Positions 53,400-62,583 of a DNA stretch of 64,000 nucleotides are shown here, in pieces; the first letter of the stretch is position 1; each line of letters starts with the position of its first letter. The notes under the pieces were generated by a model that was not told the origin of the DNA, made no database searches, and saw only the letters and a list, made by a program, of their open reading frames with translations. A program made the position numbers and the translations under genes. The DNA lies in NCBI RefSeq assembly GCF_900258035.1, contig NZ_OGTP01000031.1, forward strand, positions 1-64,000. The letters are read 5' to 3'. Origin of the DNA: Caballeronia novacaledonica (GTDB lineage: Bacteria > Pseudomonadota > Gammaproteobacteria > Burkholderiales > Burkholderiaceae).

Positions 53400-53502
53400 C
53401 GTAAGAAAAGGGTCGAACGGTTATGCTGAAAGCGGGAAAACGCGCAAATCGTCGCCGGGTTGTGTGACGGAATGATGGCTACGCACAAATCGATACAATG
53501 CC

Positions 53503-53823
53503 ATGCCTTTCTACTTCAGCCGACGCTCCGAATTCGCCGGACTCGACCGCGCCGCACGCCGCGATGTGCGTCGTATCGCGTGGCATTTCGCGCAACGCCA
53601 CTGGACGCTGCATGCGCCGGCGTTCGCATGGATCGTCTTCGTGATGTTGCATACGCGCTATCACGTCGTACCGGAGCGGCGCGATTATCTGCTCGTCACG
53701 CTGGCGATTTTCGTGCTCGCGGTAATCAATATTCGGCTACACATGTCGCGCTATCTGAAGCCCGCACGCGCCATGTTCGACGTGCTCGGAAGCGCGGCCG
53801 CACGCGTAATAACGGGCCGTTAG
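53503..53823 (+). CDS. Small hypothetical membrane protein
   Basis: The 106-residue protein has two hydrophobic segments (WTLHAPAFAWIVFVMLH and YLLVTLAIFVLAVINI) separated by a short basic loop and flanked by Arg-rich ends. No family motif is recognised. It lies 76 bp before the J-domain gene on the same strand. Confidence 0.5.
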   Translation: MPFYFSRRSEFAGLDRAARRDVRRIAWHFAQRHWTLHAPAFAWIVFVMLHTRYHVVPERRDYLLVTLAIFVLAVINIRLHMSRYLKPARAMFDVLGSAAARVITGR

Positions 53824-53899
53824 CCGCTCATGTTGCGATGCGGCATCGATCGTTCTTGCGTGCTACCATGATCGGCGACCCGTATCCACCGAACGCACG

Positions 53900-54475
53900 A
53901 TGGCAACGCTATATCAGACGCTTGGCGTAGACGAGCACGTCACCGTAGACGAAATCAAACGCGCGTATCGCAAGGCCGCGATGCGCTGCCACCCCGATCG
54001 CAACGTCGGCAACGAAGACGCCGCCCGCGCGAAGTTCCTGGAGATCAAGGAAGCCTACGCAATTCTCTCCGACCCCGCGCAGCGCGAGGTGTACGACCGC
54101 ATCTATGCCGAAGAGATGCGCCGCTGGGAAGAACGCGTGCGCCAGGAAGAAGCCGAACGCGAAGCGCGCGAGGCGAAGGAACGTGAAGCGCGCGAGGCGC
54201 TTTATGCGGAGCGCGTATCGCTCGCGATGCGCTTTGCTTCACGAGGTCATAACCGCGACGTCGTGTTCGGCGTGCTGCTCGGTGCGCAATGCGAGGAGCC
54301 TGTGGCGCGCCAGATCGCGGACAGCGCCATTGCGCTGCATGAATCGCGACAGGCCAAGGAAGAGAAAGAAGAGCGCGTATCAGAAAAGCAGGAAGAGAAG
54401 GAGCCTGCCAGCGCCGATGCGGCGAATCCGTTCGGCGCGATGTGGTTTCAGTTGCTCAACAACCTTCGTTTCTAA
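53900..54475 (+). CDS. J-domain (DnaJ-like) protein
   Basis: The 191-residue product has an N-terminal J domain (YQTLGVDEHVTVDEIKRAYR) with the essential HPD at residues 31-33, so it should stimulate an Hsp70. A long charged Glu/Arg helix follows (about 75-105), then a helical region and a Glu/Lys-rich linker. The Gly/Phe, zinc-finger and substrate-binding parts of DnaJ are absent. Such solo J proteins recruit DnaK to special clients; the client is unknown. Confidence 0.85.
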   Translation: MATLYQTLGVDEHVTVDEIKRAYRKAAMRCHPDRNVGNEDAARAKFLEIKEAYAILSDPAQREVYDRIYAEEMRRWEERVRQEEAEREAREAKEREAREALYAERVSLAMRFASRGHNRDVVFGVLLGAQCEEPVARQIADSAIALHESRQAKEEKEERVSEKQEEKEPASADAANPFGAMWFQLLNNLRF

Positions 54476-54480
54476 GCGGC

Positions 54481-54747
54481 TCAGGCCACGAGTCTTTCAC
54501 CGCGCATGTTGTTCTGCTTTGGCGCAGGCGGATAAACGCACCAGTGGCCGTCATCGTGACGGAAGAAGAACAGCGCTCTCGCCGCCGCGCCGTGCAATGC
54601 CTCGACACACACATAACGGCGCCCGTCGGAACGTGTACGGCTGAACTGTCTTACATGCACCGGCATGCTGCCCGGCGCGAGCCATTTTTCGACCTGGTAA
54701 CGAAGGGACCGCTCATTCGCGCTTTTCATTTCAGTCTCCTGCGGCAT
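54481..54747 (-). CDS. Hypothetical small protein
   Basis: An 88-residue soluble protein with SLRYQVEKWLAPGSMPVHV and a Trp-containing end (FFRHDDGHWCVYPP). No domain recognised. It converges with the J-domain gene (5 bp between stops). The start may be ATG 54747 or 54729. Confidence 0.5.
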   Translation of the reverse strand: MPQETEMKSANERSLRYQVEKWLAPGSMPVHVRQFSRTRSDGRRYVCVEALHGAAARALFFFRHDDGHWCVYPPAPKQNNMRGERLVA

Positions 54748-55072
54748 TCATGATCGGGTTAACGGCCTGACCTGCCGATGTTTGAAGCCCGATACATGAA
54801 AACCCTGCCGCAACGCATCACGTTCTTCACAAAGCACTTGAACTCTACGCCTGGAATCCGTAGCAGTGCCCGTTTTTGCGAAATAGCAACAGCGAGCTTC
54901 CATGCGTCTTTCGCCATGCCCCGTTCATGAAAAACGCGTATCGCCGGTGAACCCATCGTCGTAGAACGCGATGCCCGGGTATGTGCGCGATCGGTCATAT
55001 GAAATGGCCGATGCGTACGCTACCCGTCACTTGCGGGAGAAGCGAATCCCGTGCCTGTATCGAATGAATGAA
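54748..55072. other. Gap without a supported gene
   Basis: About 325 bp with no convincing coding signal. An 79-codon minus-strand frame (54759-54998) has no motif and no ribosome binding site and was not called. Base composition here is lower in GC than in the neighbours. Confidence 0.35.
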
Positions 55073-55465
55073 TCAGAGCGGACGCGCGAAGCTGAGTTCG
55101 TGGCCGTCCGGATCGGTGAGATGGAAATAGCGCTCGTTCCAGGGCGCATCGCGCGGCGCGAATTGCGGCGTGATGCCATGCGCCAGCGCCTTCCGATAGA
55201 ACGCGTCCACATCGGACACGTAGATGATCGCGCGGCCCCAGAACCGAATCGGGCCGTGCGTTTCGCGGGTGAGATTGAGAAATGAACTGCCGAGCGCGAA
55301 CGAAGTGAAGGCCTCGTCCGCGCCGCCATGCACGATGCGAAACCCGAGCGTTTCATAGAAGCGCACCGCGCGCGGCATGTCCTGCGTCGCGAGCGTGAGC
55401 GCGCTCAGGCTTTCGGCGTGCGCCTCGTGATCGGGCGAGGGCGGCTCCATGCTTTCGTTCGTCAT
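55073..55465 (-). CDS. VOC/glyoxalase-family protein
   Basis: A 130-residue protein of the vicinal-oxygen-chelate fold with paired beta-alpha-beta modules: ALTLATQDMPRAVRFYETLG in the first, IYVSDVDAFYRKALAHG in the second and the terminal LTDPDGHELSF motif. Members include glyoxalases, dioxygenases and resistance proteins, so the reaction is unknown. It starts within the stop of the upstream gene (ATGA), showing coupling. Confidence 0.8.
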   Translation of the reverse strand: MTNESMEPPSPDHEAHAESLSALTLATQDMPRAVRFYETLGFRIVHGGADEAFTSFALGSSFLNLTRETHGPIRFWGRAIIYVSDVDAFYRKALAHGITPQFAPRDAPWNERYFHLTDPDGHELSFARPL

Positions 55466-55785
55466 CCCGGATGATGCTGATGCGACACGAGCGGCAGCAC
55501 CGAAAGATCCGGATGCGTGCCGTCGACGATACTCTTGCCGATATGCCGCGCATCGTCGACGGCGTCTTGCGCGCTCTTGTATGCGTCTTCGCCGTCGGCG
55601 TGAAAATGCACCGCTTCACCGGGAATGTCCGCGTTCGCGCCGGGCCTGCACACGTGGCCGATATACACGTAGCGATCCGCCTTGCCCGACGCCGCGTGCT
55701 CGGGCGCCGGCTTCAACAGCGGCTGCACGTGAATCTCGAACCCTTCGTAGTCGAAAACGTGCCACTGAGCGGGATCGTCAGGCAT
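55462..55785 (-). CDS. Conserved hypothetical protein upstream of the VOC gene
   Basis: A 107-residue protein beginning PDDPAQWHVFDYEGFEIHV, with ADRYVYIGHVCRPG in the middle and a His-rich end (SHQHHPG). I do not recognise the family. ATG 55785 has a near-perfect AAGGAGG at good spacing. It forms a two-gene operon with the VOC protein, overlapping it by 4 bp. Confidence 0.65.
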   Translation of the reverse strand: MPDDPAQWHVFDYEGFEIHVQPLLKPAPEHAASGKADRYVYIGHVCRPGANADIPGEAVHFHADGEDAYKSAQDAVDDARHIGKSIVDGTHPDLSVLPLVSHQHHPG

Positions 55786-55843
55786 GATCGCCTCCTTGGT
55801 GTAGTGTTCGCTCGCGTCGATTAACGTTACTCCGTTTGACGCG

Positions 55844-58225
55844 ATGAATCCACCGCGAACGGCACTCAAGTCAGATGAAAAACGCGTTCGACCGGATTTG
55901 ACAGCGTCTTCGCGCGCAGCGGATACTTTTTGGCGCGCATTGCGTTCGAGCGCATACGTCTGCCGTTTTCCCGCATCGGGAGGCGCCCTGAAGCCAGCCA
56001 CGACACCCCGCACGGTACTCGCGCGCGCCATGCCGCGCGCGGCCGCGCTCGTCGGCGACATCACGGCGGGTACCGTGTCCACGCTCATGATGCTGTGCTA
56101 CGCGATGAGCCTCGGCACGCTCATCTTCAGCGCCGATCTCGCGCGCTATGCCGAGCTCGGCGTGCCCACGGCGCTCGTGAGCTGCATCGTCACCGCGTTC
56201 GTGATCGCGCTGACGAGCTCGATGCGCATGAACATCGGCGGGCCGGACAGCAACGCGACCGCGTTTCTCGTCGGCGTCGCGGCGGGCGTCGCGAGCAGCG
56301 TGCGCGCGAACGGCGGCTCGCCGACGGAAATCCTGCTGACCGTGCTCGTCGCCATCGCGCTGTGCTCGCTCGTGACGGGCCTCATTCTTTTCGCGATCGG
56401 TTCGTCCCGCCGCAGCCGCTCGCTGCAATTCCTGCCTTATCCCGTGATGGGCGGCTTTCTCGCGGGCACCGGCTACCTGCTGATCGCGGGCGCATTTCGC
56501 GTGCTGACGGGCGTCGCGCTCGACTGGCACACGCTGCCGCGCATCGCGCAACTGCACTGGCTCGCATGGGCGCCCGCGCTGTTCGTCGGCGCACTCGCGA
56601 CGATCCTCGCGCGCACCTGGCGGCACGCGGCCGCATTGCCGATCACGCTCGCCATCGGCATCGCGCTCTTCTATGCGCTGCTGCGCGCCGCCGGCATTCC
56701 GCCCGACGATGCGCGCGCCATGGGCCTCCTGCTCCAGCATGTGCCGGCGCACGCGCTGCACATTCCCGAGCTGCATTTGCCGTCGTCGCTTGCGCACGGC
56801 GAGATCGACTGGCGCGCGATCGTCGCGCATTTGCCGGAGACGCTCATCGTCACGTCGGTGTCGGCGATCACGATCATCATGAACTCGACCGCGATGGGCG
56901 CGGCGACCGGGCAGGACATCGACCTGAATCGCGAGATGCGCGCCGCGGGCCTCGCGAATATCGCCAGCGGTCTGCTCGGCGGGATGGTCGGCTATCAGTC
57001 GTACAACCGCTCGATGCTCAACGCGCGCGCCGGCGCGACGAGCCGCGCGGCGGGCGTGTTCGCCGCGCTCGCGTGCCTGTTCGTGCTGATCGCGTCGCCC
57101 GATCTCGTGTCGCTCTTTCCGGTGCCCGTGCTCGTCGGCATGCAGATCTACATGGGCTTGCGGCTCATGATGGACTGGCTCGTCGGCGCGTATCGCAAAC
57201 TCTCATGGCACGAATATCTGCTCGTGCCGCTGATCCTCGCGGTGATCGCGTTCTATGGCGTGATCGCGGGCGTGGTCGCGGGCGTGGTCGCGGCGTGCGT
57301 GACGTTCGCGCTGCTCTACGGACGCGCCGGTTGCGTGCGCATGGAGTTCGACGGCCGCACGCGCACCTCGAATGTCGAGCGCAGTATCGAGGAGACGCGC
57401 TTTCTGATCGATCGCGGCGATGAAATCTGCGGCGTCTGTCTGCAAGGTTTTCTCTTCTTCGGCTCGGCGAATTCGATGCTGCAGCGCGTGCGCGAGCGCA
57501 TTCGCTCGCACGGGCCGCGTCCGGTGCGTCATGTCGTGCTCGATTTTGCGTGGACCAACGGCATGGACGCATCGGTGTCGCTCGCGTTCGTGAAGCTGCG
57601 TCAGGCGTGCGCGGCGATCGGCGCGGATCTCGTGCTGACCGCGTTGCCGCACAACTCGCGCGCGCTGCTCAAGCGCACCGGCGCGCTCGCGCTCGGCATC
57701 CGCGAGTTCGACACGCTCGACGCGGGACTCGAATGGATCGAAGCGCAGCAGCTCGCCACGCTGACGCGCGCGCTGGCGCCGCGTATTCCGTCCGGCGATT
57801 TCCGGGCGATGCTCGCGCCGCATTTCACGGCGCGCGCGTTGCAAGGACTGAGCGATCTGCTCGACGTATGCGATATCGGCGCGGGCGAGGCGCTCTTTCG
57901 CCGCGGCGACGAGGGCGATGCGCTCTATATCGTCGAGGAAGGGCGCGTGACCGTGTCGCTGCCGCTCGCGGACGGCCGCTCCGTGAGATTGCGCTCGTTC
58001 GGGCCGGGGACGATCATCGGCGAAATGGCGGTGTACACGAACGCGCCGCGCAGCGCCGATGTCTTCGCCGACGAGCCCGCGCGCCTGCGGCGTCTCACGC
58101 TCGCGGCGTTGCGCAAGCTCGAACTCGAGGATCCGCTGACCGCGCAGGAATGGCATCGCTTCGTCGTGAAGATGATGGCATCGAGGCTCGCGGTCGCGGA
58201 CGAGGCGTTGCGCGCGGCGTCCTGA
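55844..58225 (+). CDS. SulP-family anion transporter fused to STAS and cyclic-nucleotide-binding domains
   Basis: A 793-residue protein in three parts. Residues about 65-480 are a SulP/SLC26 membrane domain (about 12 helices; NIGGPDSNATAFLVGVAAG near helix 3). Residues about 510-620 are a STAS domain, and residues about 650-780 a cNMP-binding domain (EEGRVTVSLPLADGRSVRL, then GPGTIIGEMAVYTNAPRSA). The last motif is the phosphate-binding cassette, with GEMA and the R of PRS. SulP proteins carry sulfate, bicarbonate or other anions; here transport may be gated by a cyclic nucleotide. The start is uncertain; ATG 56030 near the first helix is possible. Confidence 0.85.
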   Translation: MNPPRTALKSDEKRVRPDLTASSRAADTFWRALRSSAYVCRFPASGGALKPATTPRTVLARAMPRAAALVGDITAGTVSTLMMLCYAMSLGTLIFSADLARYAELGVPTALVSCIVTAFVIALTSSMRMNIGGPDSNATAFLVGVAAGVASSVRANGGSPTEILLTVLVAIALCSLVTGLILFAIGSSRRSRSLQFLPYPVMGGFLAGTGYLLIAGAFRVLTGVALDWHTLPRIAQLHWLAWAPALFVGALATILARTWRHAAALPITLAIGIALFYALLRAAGIPPDDARAMGLLLQHVPAHALHIPELHLPSSLAHGEIDWRAIVAHLPETLIVTSVSAITIIMNSTAMGAATGQDIDLNREMRAAGLANIASGLLGGMVGYQSYNRSMLNARAGATSRAAGVFAALACLFVLIASPDLVSLFPVPVLVGMQIYMGLRLMMDWLVGAYRKLSWHEYLLVPLILAVIAFYGVIAGVVAGVVAACVTFALLYGRAGCVRMEFDGRTRTSNVERSIEETRFLIDRGDEICGVCLQGFLFFGSANSMLQRVRERIRSHGPRPVRHVVLDFAWTNGMDASVSLAFVKLRQACAAIGADLVLTALPHNSRALLKRTGALALGIREFDTLDAGLEWIEAQQLATLTRALAPRIPSGDFRAMLAPHFTARALQGLSDLLDVCDIGAGEALFRRGDEGDALYIVEEGRVTVSLPLADGRSVRLRSFGPGTIIGEMAVYTNAPRSADVFADEPARLRRLTLAALRKLELEDPLTAQEWHRFVVKMMASRLAVADEALRAAS

Positions 58226-58267
58226 TCGCTGCAACATGTTGAACGGCACATCGACGAGGCCACGACC

Positions 58268-58795
58268 ATGATCCACACGCTGCGCGCGATGTTGGTTGTC
58301 ACGCTTGCCGCCGTCGCGAGCGGCGCGCCTGCGCAACACGCGCCGCAATCGATCGCGATGCTCGATTGCACGCTCATCGACGACAATGCCGCCTACAACG
58401 ACGCGGAAATCGACCGCATCCAGGCCGAGCGTCTCGCGATGGTGAGCGGCGCGTTGCGCGACGATCTGCGTGCGCGCGCGCTCTTTCGCGTCGCCGACAA
58501 TGCGCAGGCGAGCGATCTGATCGCGTCGCTGAAAAGCACGCAGGACATGAGCGCATGCAACGGCTGCGAACGGCGCGTGGCGAAACAACTCGGCACGTCG
58601 CGCGTCGGCGTGTGCTGGGTGCAGAAGATCAGCAACCTCATTCTCAACATGAACCTGCGCGTCGAAGATGCGGACAGCGGCGCGCTGCTCTTTCAGCGCT
58701 CGGTCGACATACGCGGCAACACGGATCTGTCGTGGAAGCGCGGCGCGAAGGCGCTCGTCGATCTGCTCGCCGGCGATCCCTCCGCGACGCGCTGA
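58268..58795 (+). CDS. Secreted DUF2380-like protein
   Basis: A 175-residue exported protein (signal MLVVTLAAVASGAPA). The mature start QSIAMLDCTLIDDN and the repeated Cys (SACNGCERRVA, GVCWVQ) match DUF2380 proteins that often sit next to PQQ-dependent dehydrogenase genes and YVTN propellers. The fold resembles periplasmic FlgO-like proteins, and the role is unknown. GAGG precedes the ATG. The YVTN propeller gene follows after 145 bp. Confidence 0.72.
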   Translation: MIHTLRAMLVVTLAAVASGAPAQHAPQSIAMLDCTLIDDNAAYNDAEIDRIQAERLAMVSGALRDDLRARALFRVADNAQASDLIASLKSTQDMSACNGCERRVAKQLGTSRVGVCWVQKISNLILNMNLRVEDADSGALLFQRSVDIRGNTDLSWKRGAKALVDLLAGDPSATR

Positions 58796-58940
58796 ATTCG
58801 GGAATTTCTCCCGGCCGATGCCGTTGCCACGGCGCCTCCGATTGGGCTAAGTTGGACTTGCAGACGCGCGCGCCGTGCGATCCGCCGCGCGCGTGCGCCC
58901 GAAAACTCGAACAAGTCGAACGAAACCGCTGGAGACGACC

Positions 58941-60005
58941 ATGCAAGTCAGATTCAAGGCGGCGCGCATTGCCTGCGCGTCGGTGCTCGCGTCATCGCTC
59001 GCAGTCGCCGCGAGCTTCGCGCACGCCGCCGCGCCGACCGCCTACGTGACGACCGAGAACGCTGGCGTCGGCGTGATCGACCTCGACAGTCTCTCGCTTT
59101 CGAAGACGTGGGACGTGGGCAAGGACGGCCCGCGCGGCCTGTCCTTGAACAAGGACGGCACGCGCCTTTATGTGGCGAACAAGGCGACGAGCGACCTTTC
59201 CGAGATCGATACGTCGACGGGCAAGGTGGTCCGGCGCGTGAAGGTCGGCAAGAATCCGGAGTTCGTGCGCGTGTTCGGCGGCTATGTGTATGTGACGTAC
59301 GAACCGGGCGAAAACGGCGGCCCGCCGAAACCGGGCGAACCGGAAAAGGATGACGACGACCCCAACTCGCCGCCTGCCGAAATCGCCATCGTCGATATGA
59401 AAACGATGAAGGTCACGCATTCGGTCAAGAGCGGCCACGAAACCGAGGGCGTCGAGTTCTCGCCCGACGGCAAGCTGATTCTCGTGACCAACGAGGGCGA
59501 CGACACGGTGTCGGTGTATCGCGTCGGAACGGGCAAGCCGGTGCGCGAGGTGAAGCTCGACAAGGGCTCGCGTCCGCGCGGCATCAAGGGATCGCCGGAT
59601 GGCAAGCACTATGTCGTCACGCTGGAAAATGCGAACAAGTTCGTCGTGCTCGACGGCAAGAGCCTGAAGACCGTGAAGACCGTCGACACCAAGACGGGCC
59701 CTTACGGCGTGTCGTTCGATCCGTCGGGCAAGCGGCTCCTGGTCGCGGCATCGCGCGACAAGACCTTGCAGATATTCGATGGCTCGACCTATGAGCACAT
59801 GCAGGATGTGCCCGTCGGTCAGCGCTGCTGGCACTTCAGCTTCACGCCGGACGGCTCGAAGCTGCTGCTCGCGTGCGGGCGCTCGAACGCGGTCTACGTG
59901 CTCGACGGTTCGGACTACAAGGAGGTCAAGCAGATCGGCGACCTGCCGCTCGCGTGGGGCATCGTCACGTATCCGCCGAGCGCGGGGTCGATCGTGGGGC
60001 GTTGA
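58941..60005 (+). CDS. YVTN beta-propeller protein (PQQ-associated type)
   Basis: A 354-residue periplasmic protein with signal peptide (ARIACASVLASSLAVAASFAHA) and about seven blades with the YVTN pattern (GPRGLSLNKDGTRLYVANK, GVEFSPDGKLILVTNEGD, GVSFDPSGKRLLVAAS). An unusual acidic insertion, rich in Gly/Pro then DDDD, lies at about residues 118-147. Such propellers accompany PQQ-dependent alcohol dehydrogenases. ATG 58941 follows GGAGACGACC. The adjacent TonB receptor gene converges on it. Confidence 0.82.
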   Translation: MQVRFKAARIACASVLASSLAVAASFAHAAAPTAYVTTENAGVGVIDLDSLSLSKTWDVGKDGPRGLSLNKDGTRLYVANKATSDLSEIDTSTGKVVRRVKVGKNPEFVRVFGGYVYVTYEPGENGGPPKPGEPEKDDDDPNSPPAEIAIVDMKTMKVTHSVKSGHETEGVEFSPDGKLILVTNEGDDTVSVYRVGTGKPVREVKLDKGSRPRGIKGSPDGKHYVVTLENANKFVVLDGKSLKTVKTVDTKTGPYGVSFDPSGKRLLVAASRDKTLQIFDGSTYEHMQDVPVGQRCWHFSFTPDGSKLLLACGRSNAVYVLDGSDYKEVKQIGDLPLAWGIVTYPPSAGSIVGR

Positions 60006-60062
60006 GCGGCCGGGACGCGCCGGGCCATCCCGGACGGCCTCGACGCGTGCACCCGGGCGGCA

Positions 60063-62420
60063 TCACTTCCACGCGTACCGCATGCCGACCCATACCCCGC
60101 GCGGCGCGCCGACACCCAGAAACTGCTCGTTGACCGTATCGCCGCCGTTGAACGTATGGTTCGGCCCGTTGAAGAAGTTTTCGCCCAGAATCGCGAAGTT
60201 CGCGTAGCGCTTGTTCAGCAGGTTCTTCACCGTCGCATAGACCTGCAGTTGCTTGGTCACGTTGTAGGTCGTGTCGAGATCGATCAGGAAATAGCCCGCG
60301 ACGCTGCCGTTCACGTCCTGATTGTTCTCGTCGCCGCGCGCGAAAATATTGCTGCGATACGTGAGATTCGTGCCGATGTTCCAGCGCGCAATCGGGTTGT
60401 AGTCGATGCGCATCTTCACCGTGTTCGCGGGAATGCCCGGAATGCGGTCGCCCGAATGCACGGTGATGTTGCCGTCGTCGTCCGCGCTCGAATTGCTCCC
60501 GCTGCTTTCGGTCCATGTCGATCGATACGTCGCGTTCACGTAGCTATAGCTCGCCGCGACGCCGACCGGTCCCCACTGCGTGCGGCCCGCGAGTTCGAAG
60601 CCCTGCCGCCGCGTCTTGCCGACGTTCTGAAAATACCCGAGCGTGCTCGCCGCGCCCTGGCTGCTGACGAACTGGATGTCGTCGGTGAGCGTCGTGCTGT
60701 AGGCCGCGGCGCTCCACGTCGTATGACTGCCGATGCGCCCGCGCGCGCCGATTTCGAACGTCTTCGAGATCACGGGCTTCAGGTCCGGGTCCGCGATGAA
60801 GTCGTTGGGCAGCGAGCAGGGCGCGGCCGGGTCCGCGCACGCGAGTTCGATGGCCGTCGGCGAGCGCATGCCTTCGTTGTACGTCGCGTAGGCGGTGAAG
60901 TACGGCGTCGGATTCCAGTTGAAGCCGACAGCCGGATTGAAGCGCGAAAACGTGTGATTCCCGTCGAGCAGCGGTTGCACGCCGCTTTCATCGCCGATGG
61001 TCGCCTTCGCCCAGTTGTAGCGGCCGGCGAGCGTCATCGACCATTGCTCGTTGAAGGAGAACGTGTTCTCGAAGTAGATGCCCAGATTCGAGTTGTGCGT
61101 CTTCGCGTCCGTGGTCGGCGCGAAAGGACCGGTGCCGATGGTCGCGCGGTTTTCTTCGAATTCGGCCGGCTGCTCGGCCTGACTGAAGTGCGAGTTCGCG
61201 AAGTCGCCCGCCGCGCCGATGATCAACTGGTTGTCACGGCCGAACAGCTTGTTGAGCAGCGTGAGCTGCAGGCTCGCGCCATAGCTGTCCGTCACGATCA
61301 CCGACTGGTCGTTGAAGGCTTGCGTGAGTTCGTCGGGATCGTCGCCGTCCGGGTCGAAATCGTCGTTGACGTTCGAACTCACGTTCTTGTTGCGATAGTG
61401 CCGGTAGTACACGTTGCCGCTCAACTGAATGTTCGGCGTGAAGTAGTGCTCGGCGTTGATCGTCAGATAGCCAACCTGATTTTCGTTCGTGTCGGGAAAC
61501 GTATAGGCCTGACGGAAGTTGTCCATGAACGAACGCGGAATCGTCTGCGAGCCGTTCAGCGTGTTGTCCGCGCCGCCCATCGAAACGGAGATCGTCGTGT
61601 CGGCGTCGGTGTAGCGGATCTTGCCGAACGCCTGGCGCAACTGGCTCGAATTGTGATCGGCCCAGCCGTTGTCGTTCGTGATGTTCGCAGTAAAGTAGTA
61701 GTCCAGATGATCGCCGATCACGCCGCCCTGCTCGATTTGCGCATACTTGCGCCCGAACGAGCCGAAGCCTATGTCGACGTTGCCGCCCGGATTGCTGCGG
61801 CCGTTCTTGGTCGTCACGGCGACCGCGCCGCCGAGCGTGTTCAGGCCGAAGGTCGGGTTCGAGCCGGGAATGATCTGCATCGTCTGGATCGCGGCCTGCG
61901 GAATCAAATCCCAGTTGACGACATCGCCGAAGGGCTCGTTGATGCGCACGCCGTCCATGAACACCGACAAGCCCTGCGGCGTGCCGAGCAGCGGCGAAGC
62001 GGTGAAGCCGCGATAGTTGATGTCGGTCTGCCACGGATTGCCCTGGGCGTCGTTGGTATCGACGCTCACGACGTTCTTTTCCAGGTAGTTCGTGATCGTG
62101 GGCGTATGTTGCGCCTCGATTTCCGAGCCCTTGATCGTCTGCACGTTCGCGGGCACTTTTTCGAGCGGCGTGCCGACACCGACGAGCGGCGTCGTCCCGA
62201 CGACGATGATCGTGGGCAACTCCGCGTTCGGCGGCGCGGCGGCCTCCACGACCGGCGCGGCGGCGGATGCGGCGGCGGGCGCTTCGGCGGTATCGGCCGG
62301 CGGCGTTTGCGCCCACGCGGCCACGGTCATGCTCGCGAACGCGCTGCCGAAGACGAGCCGCAGCCCTGCTCGGGGTTTGAACGGATGCGCGGGCGCCAAC
62401 TTGCGCGGCATGCTCTTCAT
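60063..62420 (-). CDS. TonB-dependent outer-membrane receptor
   Basis: A 785-residue receptor: signal peptide, an Ala/Pro-rich extension, a plug domain (residues about 70-190, LPTIIVVGTTPL, VFMDGVRINEPFGD, NTLGGAVAVTTKNG) and a 22-strand barrel. No carboxylate- or porphyrin-specific motif is evident. A plug or loop segment at residues about 350-366 is very acidic (DDFDPDGDDPDE), resembling a Ca- or lanthanide-type binding loop. ATG 62420 follows AGGAGA. It sits between the YVTN propeller gene and a two-component system that may control it. Ligand unknown. Confidence 0.88.
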   Translation of the reverse strand: MKSMPRKLAPAHPFKPRAGLRLVFGSAFASMTVAAWAQTPPADTAEAPAAASAAAPVVEAAAPPNAELPTIIVVGTTPLVGVGTPLEKVPANVQTIKGSEIEAQHTPTITNYLEKNVVSVDTNDAQGNPWQTDINYRGFTASPLLGTPQGLSVFMDGVRINEPFGDVVNWDLIPQAAIQTMQIIPGSNPTFGLNTLGGAVAVTTKNGRSNPGGNVDIGFGSFGRKYAQIEQGGVIGDHLDYYFTANITNDNGWADHNSSQLRQAFGKIRYTDADTTISVSMGGADNTLNGSQTIPRSFMDNFRQAYTFPDTNENQVGYLTINAEHYFTPNIQLSGNVYYRHYRNKNVSSNVNDDFDPDGDDPDELTQAFNDQSVIVTDSYGASLQLTLLNKLFGRDNQLIIGAAGDFANSHFSQAEQPAEFEENRATIGTGPFAPTTDAKTHNSNLGIYFENTFSFNEQWSMTLAGRYNWAKATIGDESGVQPLLDGNHTFSRFNPAVGFNWNPTPYFTAYATYNEGMRSPTAIELACADPAAPCSLPNDFIADPDLKPVISKTFEIGARGRIGSHTTWSAAAYSTTLTDDIQFVSSQGAASTLGYFQNVGKTRRQGFELAGRTQWGPVGVAASYSYVNATYRSTWTESSGSNSSADDDGNITVHSGDRIPGIPANTVKMRIDYNPIARWNIGTNLTYRSNIFARGDENNQDVNGSVAGYFLIDLDTTYNVTKQLQVYATVKNLLNKRYANFAILGENFFNGPNHTFNGGDTVNEQFLGVGAPRGVWVGMRYAWK

Positions 62421-62583
62421 CGTCGTCTCCTCTTATAGTTCGAACCACGCGTCGGGAATGTTTCTTTCAATGAAAGCGTCGCATAAGAATGAAACCGTGG
62501 ACCGGGAGCTTTTCCCGATCGCGCAGGGAAGCGTTCCCAATTGCGTTCCGGCTACCGCACCGCACGATGACGCCGTGCGTAGA

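Noticed and set aside
54759..54998. 79-codon minus-strand frame
   Set aside because: No ribosome binding site, no motif and no conserved neighbour relation that can be seen.
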